Position numbers and translations under genes: made by a program | Assembly (NCBI RefSeq): GCF_000383615.1 | Contig: NZ_KB911589.1 | Coordinates: forward strand, 124,001 to 188,000 | Reading direction: 5' to 3' | Length of the DNA: 64,000 nucleotides | Source: Streptomyces canus 299MFChir4.1 | GTDB taxonomy: Bacteria; Actinomycetota; Actinomycetes; Streptomycetales; Streptomycetaceae | Notes under the pieces: model-generated | What the model was told of the DNA's origin: nothing | The model's input: only the letters and a program-made list of their open reading frames with translations | The model's database searches: none | Shown: piece after piece, positions 52,476 to 60,857 of the stretch | How the letters are laid out: every line of letters begins with the position of its first letter | Position numbering within the stretch: position 1 is the first letter of the stretch

Positions 52476-52875
52476 GGTGCTGCCTCTTCTGTGTGCGCGG
52501 TGCGAGGCGAGCGCGGGGGGTCGTCTACCGTGCTGGGGACGTCGGCTGCCTTACGGGCTAAGCCGTAATGGCACGGGACCACTGCCGACGCTCTAGCGCT
52601 CGTACCGCTGAGGGTCCCCCTCCGAACGCCGTACGCACTGTGCCGTACGGGCGAGGAGGGCTGTCGGGTCGGAGCCGATCGGGCCACCGACCGGGCATCC
52701 TCATACGTGCGGCCTGTCGAGGTACGGCACTCACGAAGTGCCGTCGTACCAGCAGGCGCATTACCACCATACCCCGGAATCGTGCACATGCGATGGCCGA
52801 TTTGGTCACGTAGTCGTCGTCACACTGATTGAGCAGGGCCTTACGCCGTCCGGAGAGCGGGCTATTGTGCGCTTC
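52476..52875. other. Intergenic region between helicase and MiaE-like genes
   Basis: About 400 bases between divergent genes. It holds two good inverted repeats: TTACGG-gctaag-CCGTAA near 52551-52568 and GGTACGGCACT (52721-52731) with AGTGCCGTCGTACC (52737-52750). These may be helicase leader structures or regulator sites. TATTGT at 52863-52868, 8 bases before the MiaE-like ATG, looks like a -10 box of a leaderless gene. No coding sequence was supported. Confidence 0.5.
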
Positions 52876-53634
52876 ATGACGACCTCTGACAAGCCCGACA
52901 ACGCCTCCGAGACCCCTGACGAACCCACCGTCGAGCACACCGGTGTCGCCGCCCAGGACTGGACGAAGGCCGCCGCCGACCCGCAGTACCGAGCCGCGGT
53001 CGTCGACCTGCTCGGCGCGCTCGCGTACGGCGAACTGGCGGCCTTCGAGCGGCTCGCGGAGGACGCCAAGCTGGCGCCGACGCTGGCGGACAAGGCGGAG
53101 CTGGCGAAGATGGCGTCGGCCGAGTTCCACCACTACGAGAAGCTGCGCGACCGGCTGACGGAGATCGGCGAGGAGCCGACGCTGGCGATGGAGCCGTTCG
53201 TCGCGGCACTCGACGGCTTCCACCGGCAGACGGCGCCCTCGGACTGGCTGGAGGGGCTCGTCAAGGCGTACGTCGGCGACTCGATCGCCAGTGACTTCTA
53301 CCGGGAGGTCGCCGCGCGGCTCGACACGGACTCGCGCGAGCTGGTGCTGGCCGTCCTCGACGACACCGGGCACGCCGGTTTCGCCGTCGAGAAGGTGCGG
53401 GCGGCGATCGACGCGGATCCGCGCGTGGGCGGCCGACTCGCCCTGTGGGCGCGGCGGTTGATGGGCGAGGCGCTGTCGCAGTCGCAGCGGGTCGTGGCGG
53501 ACCGGGACGCGCTGTCGACGATGCTCGTCGGGGGCGTCGCGGACGGGTTCGACCTCGCCGAGGTGGGGCGGATGTTCTCCCGGATCACCGAGGCGCACAC
53601 CAAGCGGATGGCCGCGCTCGGGTTGGCGGCGTAG
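52876..53634 (+). CDS. Ferritin-like protein of the MiaE_2 family
   Basis: A 252-aa all-helical protein related to the tRNA 2-methylthio-N6-isopentenyladenosine hydroxylase-like (MiaE_2) group. Di-iron-type residues are visible: GELAAFERLAEDA, SAEFHHYEKL (ExxH) and later ASDFYREVA / LDDTGHAGFA. Hydroxylation of a tRNA base is possible but unproven for the actinobacterial branch. ATG at 52876 with no Shine-Dalgarno sequence and a -10-like TATTGT just upstream; probably leaderless. Confidence 0.85.
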   Translation: MTTSDKPDNASETPDEPTVEHTGVAAQDWTKAAADPQYRAAVVDLLGALAYGELAAFERLAEDAKLAPTLADKAELAKMASAEFHHYEKLRDRLTEIGEEPTLAMEPFVAALDGFHRQTAPSDWLEGLVKAYVGDSIASDFYREVAARLDTDSRELVLAVLDDTGHAGFAVEKVRAAIDADPRVGGRLALWARRLMGEALSQSQRVVADRDALSTMLVGGVADGFDLAEVGRMFSRITEAHTKRMAALGLAA

Positions 53635-53663
53635 CGCCGACGGCGTTGCGATCGGACCGTTGA

Positions 53664-53705
53664 GAGGTCGAGGTCGAGGTCGAGGTCGAGGTCGAGGTCG
53701 AGGTC
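53664..53705 (+). repeat. Hexanucleotide microsatellite (GAGGTC)7
   Basis: Seven perfect tandem copies of GAGGTC, 42 bases, 30 bases after the MiaE-like stop codon and before a convergent gene. Not inside any supported coding sequence. Confidence 0.95.
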
Positions 53706-53793
53706 GCCGTTGCGGCTCCGGCTGGTGCCGCGTGGCGCTCGCCGGCCGCGCCCATGTGACGGAGCCGCCCCTGCCGCTACCGGCGCTTTCCGC

Positions 53794-54063
53794 TCACGCC
53801 GTCGCCGAGCGGCGGAGTCTTCCCGACGGGCGCAGGAGCAGGGACAGGGAGGCGACCGAGACCACGGCCGCGCCCAGGAGGATCAGCAGGATGTTGCCGG
53901 GGTCCAGGGCGGTGTGGGTCACGAAGGCACCGAAGAGGGCTCCCGCGGTGCCCGTCGCGAGGACCAGGGAACGGTTCGGCAGGCGGTGGGAGAGGCGGTG
54001 CGCCGCCACTCCCGCCAGCACGAGACCGAGCAGTGCTGAGCCGAGCGCTTCGATCAACATCAT
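53794..54063 (-). CDS. Small integral membrane protein
   Basis: An 89-aa protein with three hydrophobic helices (LIEALGSALLGLVLAGVAA, SLVLATGTAGALFGAFVTH, NILLILLGAAVVSVASLSLLL), similar in size and glycine pattern to the transglycosylase-associated (GlsB/YeaQ) family, though that assignment is uncertain. ATG at 54063 (ATGATG) with GGGAGGG upstream. Function unknown. Confidence 0.75.
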   Translation of the reverse strand: MMLIEALGSALLGLVLAGVAAHRLSHRLPNRSLVLATGTAGALFGAFVTHTALDPGNILLILLGAAVVSVASLSLLLRPSGRLRRSATA

Positions 54064-54215
54064 GGGGTCCCTCCCACACGGCCACACTGCCCATTACGGT
54101 CGTAGCCCGTCTTACCCGTGACCTGCGGAATGCAATCCTCCTCCGGGTGCTGTTCGTGCTCCATACGGGGCGGAAAAATCCCGCCCTGCCGACTACCCAC
54201 CCACCTGGCCCTCAC

Positions 54216-54260
54216 ACGAAGAGGGGCCCGGCGACTACCGGTCGCCGGGCCCCTCTTCGT
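54216..54260 (-). terminator. Very strong terminator after the DUF3107 gene
   Basis: Perfect 20-bp inverted repeat: ACGAAGAGGGGCCCGGCGAC (54216-54235), loop TACCG, then its complement (54241-54260). It lies 8 bases past the DUF3107 stop. Confidence 0.92.
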
Positions 54261-54268
54261 CTGTCTGC

Positions 54269-54496
54269 CTACAGCGCGCCGAAGCCCACCTTGCGCGGAG
54301 CCGGCTCGCCGAGCTCGACGTACGCGAGACGGTCGGCCGGGACGAGGACCTTGCGGCCGTGCTCGTCCACCAGGCTCAGCAGCTGCGACTTGCCCGCCAG
54401 GGCCTCCGCCACCGCCCGCTCGACCTCCTCGGCGCTCTGACCGCTCTCCAGAACGATCTCGCGGGGCGCGTGCTGCACGCCGATCTTGACCTCCAC
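54269..54496 (-). CDS. DUF3107 small protein
   Basis: A 75-aa protein typical of actinobacteria (VEVKIGVQHAPREIVLESGQ, SAEEVERAVAEAL, LVDEHGRKVLVPADRLAYVELGE). The N-terminal strand and helix resemble a small UPF-type fold; no activity known. GTG at 54496 with GGAGGGA about 7 bases before it. In Mycobacterium a DUF3107 gene likewise accompanies a TetR gene and an RNA helicase. Confidence 0.9.
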   Translation of the reverse strand: MEVKIGVQHAPREIVLESGQSAEEVERAVAEALAGKSQLLSLVDEHGRKVLVPADRLAYVELGEPAPRKVGFGAL

Positions 54497-54622
54497 GGCT
54501 ATGTCCCTCCGACGGTCAGTGAAGTGCGCGACCTTCCGCGCCGTACCCAGCACACATTAGCCCGGTGAGGGGACGTACACGCTCCGCGCAAGAACGCCAA
54601 CAGCGAACATCGGGCGGGAACA

Positions 54623-54652
54623 AACGACCCGCACGCGTGCGTGCGGGTCGTT
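54623..54652 (-). terminator. Terminator after the TetR gene
   Basis: Twelve-bp stem AACGACCCGCAC (54623-54634) / GTGCGGGTCGTT (54641-54652), loop GCGTGC, 27 bases past the TetR stop. Confidence 0.75.
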
Positions 54653-54679
54653 CGCGATCTCGTTCCGTGCCTCGTGCCG

Positions 54680-55321
54680 TCAGTGGTTCTCCGTGCCGTG
54701 CAGCGGGAATCCGGCGATGCCCCGCCACGCCAGCGACGTCAGCAGCTGGACCGCCTGGTCGCGCGGGACGCTGCGGTCGCTGTGCAGCCAGGACCGGGCC
54801 ACCACCTGGGCGAGTCCGCCGAGACCCGACGCGAGCAGCATCGACTCCGCGCGCGAGAGACCGGTGTCCTCGGCGATCACGTCGCAGATCGCCTCGGCGC
54901 ACTCGTTCGTGACCTTGTCGACGCGCTCGCGCACCGCGGGCTCGTTCGTCAGGTCCGACTCGAAGACCAGGCGGAAGGCGCCGCCGTCGTCCTCGACGTA
55001 CGCGAAATAGGCGTCCATGGTCGCCCGTACGCGCTGCTTGTTGTCGCTCGTCGACGCGAGCGCGGTGCGCACCGCCTGGATCAGGGACTCGCAGTGCTGG
55101 TCCAGCAACGCGAGATAGAGGTCGAGCTTGCCCGGGAAGTGCTGGTAGAGCACCGGCTTGCTGACGCCGGCCCGCTCGGCGATGTCGTCCATCGCCGCCG
55201 CGTGGTAGCCCTGCGCCACGAAGACTTCCTGCGCGGCGCCCAGCAGCTGGTTCCGTCGGGCACGGCGCGGCAGGCGCGTCCCCCTCGGGCGTGCCGCCTC
55301 TGTCTGCTCGATGGCTGTCAC
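54680..55321 (-). CDS. TetR-family transcriptional regulator
   Basis: A 213-aa regulator. The TetR HTH is clear: RRNQLLGAAQEVFVAQGYHAAAMDDIAERAGVSKPVLYQHFPGKLDLYLALLD. The C-terminal ligand-binding domain has WLHSDRSVPRDQAVQLLTSLAWRGIAGFPL. GTG at 55321 preceded by GGGAGGCGG; the upstream open frame is not conserved. It is probably autoregulated; targets not evident. The order helicase ... DUF3107, TetR recalls the mycobacterial Rv3208-Rv3211 cluster. Confidence 0.9.
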   Translation of the reverse strand: MTAIEQTEAARPRGTRLPRRARRNQLLGAAQEVFVAQGYHAAAMDDIAERAGVSKPVLYQHFPGKLDLYLALLDQHCESLIQAVRTALASTSDNKQRVRATMDAYFAYVEDDGGAFRLVFESDLTNEPAVRERVDKVTNECAEAICDVIAEDTGLSRAESMLLASGLGGLAQVVARSWLHSDRSVPRDQAVQLLTSLAWRGIAGFPLHGTENH

Positions 55322-55577
55322 GCCGCCTCCCAATGTCGTCCACATGCGGTGTGCGCCGCGCCGCCATCGTACTTTTCGGTAACCGTGCTGTGCGCGGTGC
55401 GAGCGCAGAATTTCACGGACCGGACGGTGACGAAAGCCGCGCAAAGGTTTCAAACGGGCACGTAGCGGGCAGAGCCCGCCCCGCTCCCGCTCGGGAATGC
55501 CCTGATGAGTGCTTTGTCGGCTGCTTCACGCCGTACAGGTGTCGCCACCCGTGTCGCCGCCGATGCCGCCGCCGATG

Positions 55578-55811
55578 TCACCGATAGTCGTCCTCGTCGA
55601 GCGAGACGACCCGGGCCTGTTCGACGAGGTCGGCCTCGTTGGCCCGGTCGGGGTCGACGCCGGTCAGCGGGTCGTCGCGGTCGGGCGCGATGTCGGTGCG
55701 CTGCTCGGCGGCGTCGTCCTCGGGGGCCTCGACGGCGATCTCGACGGCGTCGTCCTCCTCGAAGGCCTCCGGGTCGGTGAATGCCTCGGGATCGGTCGGG
55801 TCGTAGGCCAT
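55578..55811 (-). CDS. Small highly acidic hypothetical protein
   Basis: A 77-aa protein, about a third Asp plus Glu, starting MAYDPTDPEAFTDPEAFEED with a DPEAF direct repeat and ending VSLDEDDYR. No fold is recognisable; it is likely disordered. ATG at 55811 preceded by GGAAGGGAG. The 256 bases after its stop, up to the TetR start at 55321, contain no supported gene. Confidence 0.7.
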   Translation of the reverse strand: MAYDPTDPEAFTDPEAFEEDDAVEIAVEAPEDDAAEQRTDIAPDRDDPLTGVDPDRANEADLVEQARVVSLDEDDYR

Positions 55812-55979
55812 GGTGGGCTCCCTTCCTAGAACGTCCCTGATGTACACAGGGGGCCACATTCGGGTGCCCTGCGTACGAGCCTAGGAGACACACGATCTGG
55901 ACGCCATGCGATGTGCGTGCCGCACAGGGTCCGCAGCGGCCCGTCCGCCTCGTACATGTGCGCTGTGATGGCGAACACA

Positions 55980-56008
55980 TGAACCACTGCGTGATCGTCT
56001 CGTAACAT
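55980..56008 (+). promoter_or_regulatory. Promoter of a leaderless hydrolase gene
   Basis: TGAACC (55980-55985) and TAACAT (56003-56008) are 17 bases apart. Transcription would begin at or within a base or two of the ATG at 56015, and there is no Shine-Dalgarno sequence, so the mRNA should be leaderless. Confidence 0.6.
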
Positions 56009-56014
56009 TGCCGC

Positions 56015-57103
56015 ATGTCTTCGACCGAGCTGCCCTTCGTGCCGCCCGCCACCGTCCTTCCGAAAGTGGCACCCGTCAGGGTCGGCGAGGGGGAGCGGCT
56101 CAGGTCGGTCGGGCTGCCGGGGATCACGCTGACGGTGCGTTCGAGGCCGCCCGCGCGCGAGGGGCTGCCGCCCGCGTTGTTCGTCCACGGGCTCGGCGGT
56201 TCCTCGCAGAACTGGTCGGCGCTGATGGAGCAGTTGGAGGGCGACGTCGACGGTGAGGCCGTCGACCTGCCCGGCTTCGGTGACTCCCCGCCGCCGGACG
56301 ACGGCAATTACTCGGTCACCGCCCACGCGCGCGCGGTGATCCGTCTCCTCGACGCGTCCGGCCGCGGGGCCGTCCACCTCTTCGGGAACTCGCTCGGCGG
56401 CGCGGTGTCCACGCGCGTCGCGGCGGTGCGGCCGGACCTGGTGCGCACCCTCACCCTCGTCTCGCCGGCCCTCCCGGAGATCCGCGTCCAGCGCTCCGCC
56501 GTGCCCACGGGACTGCTGGCGCTGCCCGGCGTGGCCGGCCTTTTCACCCGGTACAGCAGGGGATGGACGGCCGAGCAGCGGGTCCGAGGGGTCACGGCCC
56601 TCTGCTACGGCGACCCCGGCCGGGTCAGTCCCGAGGGCTTCCAGCACGCGGTGGAGGAGATGGAGCGGCGGCTGCAACTGCCGTACTTCTGGGACGCGAT
56701 GACGCGTTCCGCGCGCGGGCTGGTGAACGCGTACACACTCGGCGGCCAGCACGCGCTGTGGCGCCAGGCCGAGCGGGTCCTCGCACCCACGCTGCTCGTC
56801 TACGGCGGCCGTGACCAGCTCGTCGGCTTCCGTATGGCCCAGAAGGCGGCCCGTGCCTTCCGCGACTCCCGCCTGCTGACCCTGCCGGAGGCGGGGCACG
56901 TGGCGATGATGGAGTACCCGGAGACGGTGGCCGGCGCGTTCCGGGAGTTCGCCGCGGACACGGGAGCTTCCGACGCTTCCGTGGGAGGCTCTGAGCGGCG
57001 TGACGGCTCCGCGGGTGCCTCCGGTGAGGGGAACTCGGGTGACGGGGCGGACGCCGCAACGGCTTCCGGCGACGGGGCCGACACCACCACTGTGGGGAGC
57101 TGA
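56015..57103 (+). CDS. Alpha/beta hydrolase with disordered tail
   Basis: A 362-aa hydrolase: LFVHGLGGSSQNW (oxyanion turn), nucleophile elbow FGNSLGG, Asp in YGGRDQLVG and His in PEAGHVAMMEYPE. The last ~50 residues are Gly/Ser/Ala/Asp-rich and likely disordered. Probably an esterase or C-C hydrolase; substrate unknown. Leaderless start. The DUF3152 gene follows 8 bases later, so they share a transcript. Confidence 0.87.
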   Translation: MSSTELPFVPPATVLPKVAPVRVGEGERLRSVGLPGITLTVRSRPPAREGLPPALFVHGLGGSSQNWSALMEQLEGDVDGEAVDLPGFGDSPPPDDGNYSVTAHARAVIRLLDASGRGAVHLFGNSLGGAVSTRVAAVRPDLVRTLTLVSPALPEIRVQRSAVPTGLLALPGVAGLFTRYSRGWTAEQRVRGVTALCYGDPGRVSPEGFQHAVEEMERRLQLPYFWDAMTRSARGLVNAYTLGGQHALWRQAERVLAPTLLVYGGRDQLVGFRMAQKAARAFRDSRLLTLPEAGHVAMMEYPETVAGAFREFAADTGASDASVGGSERRDGSAGASGEGNSGDGADAATASGDGADTTTVGS

Positions 57104-57111
57104 GGCGCGGC

Positions 57112-58818
57112 GTGGGACGCCACAGTCGACGCGGGCCCGCCCCCAAGAAGGGGCCCGACAAGGGCAGTTCCGGCAAGGACGGTACGGCCCAGACGGCCGC
57201 CCAGACGGCCGCCGAGGCAGCACGGGGCACGACGGGTCGGGAACGGACACCGACTGTCCCCGCCCCGATGCCGCAGGCTGCTCGGCAGGGAATGCCGGGG
57301 GGCCGGGGGCCCGAGTACGGCGTGCCACGGACCGGCCCGGGCAGCGGCGCTGCCGGGCACCGGGTACCGGCACAGGGCGGCCCGAGGCTGCCCGACGGGA
57401 CGCCCGCGCATGGCTTTCCGCGGTTGCCGGACGGCACGCCCGCGCACGGGTTTCCGCGGCTGCCTGATGGCACGCCCGCGCGTGGAGTTCCGCGTGTGCC
57501 GGATGGTCAGTCGTCCGGTCAGGGTGTGCGGCGGTTCCCGGACGGCACGCCCCCGAGTGGCTTCCCGCGGGTTCCCGACGGCACACCCGCCCAGGGCGTG
57601 CCCCGGGTTCGTGGTGGGCATCCCGAGCAGCGTGAATCCGGTGGCGCCTGGGGGGAGTTGAGCGGTCAGGGGCCGGGCGCACAGGCCGCCGGGCCCGGGT
57701 TCGCTCCGCCACGGCAGCGGCAGGGACCCCCGGGATCGCGGTCGGGGCCGCGGCAGGATTACGTCGACGCGTTCGCCGGCGACGTCGACGTCTCCGCGCC
57801 CGGCGGTCCTCGTGCTCCCGGCGGCCCCCGTGGCCCTGTTCCCGCGAACGGTCCCGTCACAGGCGCCGGAACGCCGGCCGTCGCACGTCCCTCCGCCGCG
57901 CACCGCTCCGACCCGGTCGGTCCCGCGGTCACCGACCGGCCCGACGACACCGACGCGGACGCCCGCCCCGACGATCGCGACGCGCCGCGGGACGGCCTGC
58001 CGCCCGCGGCCAAGGGCGGCAAGAGCCGGGCGTTCACCGGCATCGCGGCCGCCGCCGTCGTCACCGTGCTCGCCGTCGTCGTGGCCGGACAGGTCACCGA
58101 CACGCGCGACACCGCCTCGGGTGCGCAGTCCGCCACCGACCAGGCGCGGGATGCCAGGGGTCCGGGGACGGGCGCGGTCGGACAGCCCTCGCCGTCGCCC
58201 TCGGTCGTCGTGGCGCCGCTGACGTACGAGCAGAAGATGGACACGAAGTACCCGCTCAGCGCCAAGCTCGACGGCTCGGGGAAGTTCGACGCGATCCCGG
58301 GCTTCGACAAGGCGCCCGGCAAGGGGCAGAAGTACACCTACCGCGTGGACGTGGAACAGGGTCTCGGACTCGACGGCGCACTCTTCGCCCAGGCTGTGCA
58401 GAAGACGCTCAATGACGACCGCAGCTGGGCCCACGACGGTGCCCGGACCTTCGAGCGCATCTACTCCGGCAAGCCCGACTTCGTGATCACGCTCGCCAGC
58501 CCCGGCACCACGGCCGACTGGTGTGCCAAGTCCGGACTCGACACGACGGAGGACAACGTCTCGTGCGACTCGGCCGCCACCGAACGCGTGATGATCAATG
58601 CGTATCGATGGGCCCAGGGATCAACCACATACGGTGATCGAATCCATGTGTACCGGCAGATGTTGATCAACCATGAAGTCGGCCACCGCCTCGGCTACTC
58701 CCATGTGACGTGCGACAAGAACGGCGAGCTCGCGCCGGTCATGCAGCAGCAGACCAAGTTCCTCGACCACGACGGGATCCACTGCCGGGCCAACCCCTGG
58801 GCCTACCCGGGGAGTTGA
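57112..58818 (+). CDS. DUF3152 protein with metzincin-type zinc motif
   Basis: A 568-aa protein. The N-terminal ~290 residues are basic and Gly/Pro-rich with PDGTP repeats. One transmembrane helix follows (AFTGIAAAAVVTVLAVVVAGQV, about 305-325), then an extracytoplasmic DUF3152 domain. That domain holds NHEVGHRLGYSH, a full HExxHxxGxxH zinc motif, and a downstream PVMQQQT that could be the metzincin Met-turn. Conserved cysteines (DWCAKSG, VSCDS, HVTCD, IHCRAN) suggest disulfides outside the cell. A membrane-tethered metalloprotease is inferred. GTG start at 57112. Confidence 0.85.
   Translation: MGRHSRRGPAPKKGPDKGSSGKDGTAQTAAQTAAEAARGTTGRERTPTVPAPMPQAARQGMPGGRGPEYGVPRTGPGSGAAGHRVPAQGGPRLPDGTPAHGFPRLPDGTPAHGFPRLPDGTPARGVPRVPDGQSSGQGVRRFPDGTPPSGFPRVPDGTPAQGVPRVRGGHPEQRESGGAWGELSGQGPGAQAAGPGFAPPRQRQGPPGSRSGPRQDYVDAFAGDVDVSAPGGPRAPGGPRGPVPANGPVTGAGTPAVARPSAAHRSDPVGPAVTDRPDDTDADARPDDRDAPRDGLPPAAKGGKSRAFTGIAAAAVVTVLAVVVAGQVTDTRDTASGAQSATDQARDARGPGTGAVGQPSPSPSVVVAPLTYEQKMDTKYPLSAKLDGSGKFDAIPGFDKAPGKGQKYTYRVDVEQGLGLDGALFAQAVQKTLNDDRSWAHDGARTFERIYSGKPDFVITLASPGTTADWCAKSGLDTTEDNVSCDSAATERVMINAYRWAQGSTTYGDRIHVYRQMLINHEVGHRLGYSHVTCDKNGELAPVMQQQTKFLDHDGIHCRANPWAYPGS
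57382..57600 (+). repeat. Tandem 36-base repeats encoding PRLPDGTPAHGF-type units
   Basis: Six consecutive units of 12-13 codons, for example PRLPDGTPAHGF, PRLPDGTPARGV, RRFPDGTPPSGF and PRVPDGTPAQGV, within the cytoplasmic N-terminal region of the DUF3152 protein. Confidence 0.9.
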
Positions 58819-58827
58819 CAGAGCGCG

Positions 58828-58848
58828 CACATGTCACATTGACATGTG
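58828..58848. promoter_or_regulatory. Perfect 9+3+9 palindrome over the -35 box
   Basis: Arms CACATGTCA (58828-58836) and TGACATGTG (58840-58848) with spacer CAT. It overlaps the TTGACA at 58839-58844, so a bound protein would block RNA polymerase. No known Streptomyces operator that I recall has this sequence. Confidence 0.7.
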
Positions 58849-58867
58849 TTGATCGGTCGTACATATT
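58839..58867 (+). promoter_or_regulatory. Consensus -35 promoter upstream of leader ORF
   Basis: TTGACA (58839-58844) and CATATT (58862-58867) are 17 bases apart; transcription would begin near 58874, at the ATG of the leader ORF (58875). Confidence 0.6.
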
Positions 58868-58874
58868 GCTGCCC

Positions 58875-58970
58875 ATGTGGTCTAGTCATGCCGTCGACAG
58901 CAGCGCCGCCATTCAGCTGGCGCTCATCGGTGTGACCCCGCTCTGCGTGGCCGACATTCTCTGTCGCTGA
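58875..58970 (+). CDS. 31-codon leader-like peptide ORF
   Basis: MWSSHAVDSSAAIQLALIGV then TPLCVADILCR. It starts at the predicted transcription start, so it would be leaderless. Two cysteines lie near the C-terminus, reminiscent of actinobacterial leader peptides that end in Cys and control sulfur-related genes. It precedes the peptide importer by 164 bases. No typical GC3 bias (ATT, TGT and AGT codons occur), so translation is plausible but not certain. Confidence 0.5.
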   Translation: MWSSHAVDSSAAIQLALIGVTPLCVADILCR

Positions 58971-59134
58971 CGTCCGCCCCCAGGCGCGCGCGTCGCGAAT
59001 CCCGCAGTCTCCGTGACCCCGAGTCATGGCTTTCTCGACGACCCGACGCCGGGGCGGTCGTCTATCCACCTTCGTCTCACCCTTCGGCAATCCGTCTCGT
59101 CATTCGAGACACATCATGCGAGAGGTCGTCTCCG

Positions 59135-60853
59135 ATGCGTCATCCGTCCCTCACAGCGCGCCGCGTGGCCGCGGTATCCGTAAGCCTGGTTCTGGCAGCG
59201 GGCGCCGCCGCCTGCGGCCCTGAGGACAACGATGCCAAGAGCTCCGGTGGCGACTCCACGCCCCACAAGGGCGGCACCCTGACGGTCCTCAACTCCAACC
59301 CGCAGCAGGACTTCGACCCGGCCCGCCTGTACACCTCCGGCGGCGGCAATGTGCCCTCCCTCGTCTTCCGCACCCTCACCACCCGCAACCGCGAGAACGG
59401 CGCCGCCGGCGCCAAGGTCGTCCCCGACCTCGCCACCGACACCGGGCGCCCCAGCAAGGACGCGACCGTGTGGACGTACACCCTGAAGAAGGGCCTCAAG
59501 TACGAGGACGGCACCGCGATCACCTCGGCCGACATCAAGTACGGCATCGAGCGCTCCTTCGCGCCCGAACTCTCCGGCGGCGCCCCCTACCTGCGGGACT
59601 GGCTGGTCGGCGCGGCCGACTACCAGGGGCCGTACAAGGACAAGAAGGGCCTCGCGGCGATCGAGACGCCGGACGAGCGCACCCTCGTCTTCCACCTGAA
59701 CAAGCCCGAGGGCGAGTTCCCGTACCTGGCCACGCAGACGCAGTTCACGCCTGTCCCCAAGGCCAAGGACACCGGTACGAAGTACGAGGAGCACCCGGTC
59801 TCGTCCGGCCCGTACAAGGTCGTCACGAACCAGAACGACGGTGAGCATCTCGTCCTGGAGCGCAACACGTACTGGTCCGCCTCGACGGACGCCGAGCGCA
59901 AGGCGTACCCGGACCGGATCGACGTCAAGTCCGGCCTCGACTCGTCGGTGATCAACCAGCGGCTGTCGTCGTCCCAGGGGGCGGACGCGGCCGCGGTCAC
60001 CACGGACACCAACCTCGGCCCGGCCGAGCTCGCCAAGGTGACGGGCGACAAGGAACTCGCCTCCCGCGTGGGCACCGGGCACTTCGGCTACACGAACTAC
60101 ATAGCGTTCAACCCGACGGTCAAGCCGTTCGACAACGTCAAGGTGCGGCAGGCCATCTCGTACGCCGTCGACCGCTCCTCGGTGGTCAACGCGGCCGGCG
60201 GCAGCGCGCTCGCCGAGTCCGCCACCACCTACCTGCCGAACCAGAAGTCCTTCGGCTACGAGCCGTACGACCTCTTCCCGGCGGGCGCGACGGGCAACGC
60301 GGCCAAGGCCAAGGAGCTGCTGAAGCAGGCCGGTCACCCGAACGGGCTCACGGTCACGCTGACGCACTCCAACTCCAAGGACTTCGAGACCAGCCCCGAG
60401 ATCGCGACCGCGGTCCAGGACGCGCTCAAGAAGGCCGGCATCACGGTCAAGCTCCAGGGGCTTGAGGAGAACGACTACTCGGACACGATCCACAGCGTGA
60501 AGACCGAGCCCGGTTTCTTCCTCGCCCACTGGGGAGCCGACTGGCCCTCCGGCGGTCCCTTCCTCGCCCCGATCTTCGACGGCCGGCAGATCGTCAAGGA
60601 CGGCGCGAACTTCAACACGGGCCTGCTCAACGACAAGTCGGTCAATGACGAGATTGACGCGATCAACAAGTTGACCGATCTTGACGCTGCCGCCAAGCGA
60701 TGGGGTGCACTGGACAAGAAGATCGGCGAGCAGGCACTGACCGTGCCGCTGTTCCACCCGGTCTACAAGCGCCTGTACGGCAAGGACATCAAGGACGTCG
60801 TGATCAGCGACTGGACCGGTGTTCTGGACATCTCGCAGGTCGCGGTCAAGTAA
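59135..60853 (+). CDS. Peptide ABC transporter substrate-binding lipoprotein
   Basis: A 572-aa solute-binding protein of family 5 (DppA/OppA). The signal peptide ARRVAAVSVSLVLAAGAAAC ends in a lipobox with Cys near residue 27. The family signature region GGTLTVLNSNPQQDFDPARLYT begins the mature domain; SSGPYKV and VRQAISYAVDRSSVV are typical. It delivers a peptide or related solute to the permeases encoded next. ATG at 59135. Ends 4 bases before the permease start. Confidence 0.93.
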   Translation: MRHPSLTARRVAAVSVSLVLAAGAAACGPEDNDAKSSGGDSTPHKGGTLTVLNSNPQQDFDPARLYTSGGGNVPSLVFRTLTTRNRENGAAGAKVVPDLATDTGRPSKDATVWTYTLKKGLKYEDGTAITSADIKYGIERSFAPELSGGAPYLRDWLVGAADYQGPYKDKKGLAAIETPDERTLVFHLNKPEGEFPYLATQTQFTPVPKAKDTGTKYEEHPVSSGPYKVVTNQNDGEHLVLERNTYWSASTDAERKAYPDRIDVKSGLDSSVINQRLSSSQGADAAAVTTDTNLGPAELAKVTGDKELASRVGTGHFGYTNYIAFNPTVKPFDNVKVRQAISYAVDRSSVVNAAGGSALAESATTYLPNQKSFGYEPYDLFPAGATGNAAKAKELLKQAGHPNGLTVTLTHSNSKDFETSPEIATAVQDALKKAGITVKLQGLEENDYSDTIHSVKTEPGFFLAHWGADWPSGGPFLAPIFDGRQIVKDGANFNTGLLNDKSVNDEIDAINKLTDLDAAAKRWGALDKKIGEQALTVPLFHPVYKRLYGKDIKDVVISDWTGVLDISQVAVK

Positions 60854-60857
60854 CCCG

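Noticed and set aside
49830..52568. 912-codon plus-strand frame opposite the helicase
   Set aside because: It is the antisense of the helicase; the helicase frame carries every DEAD-box motif.
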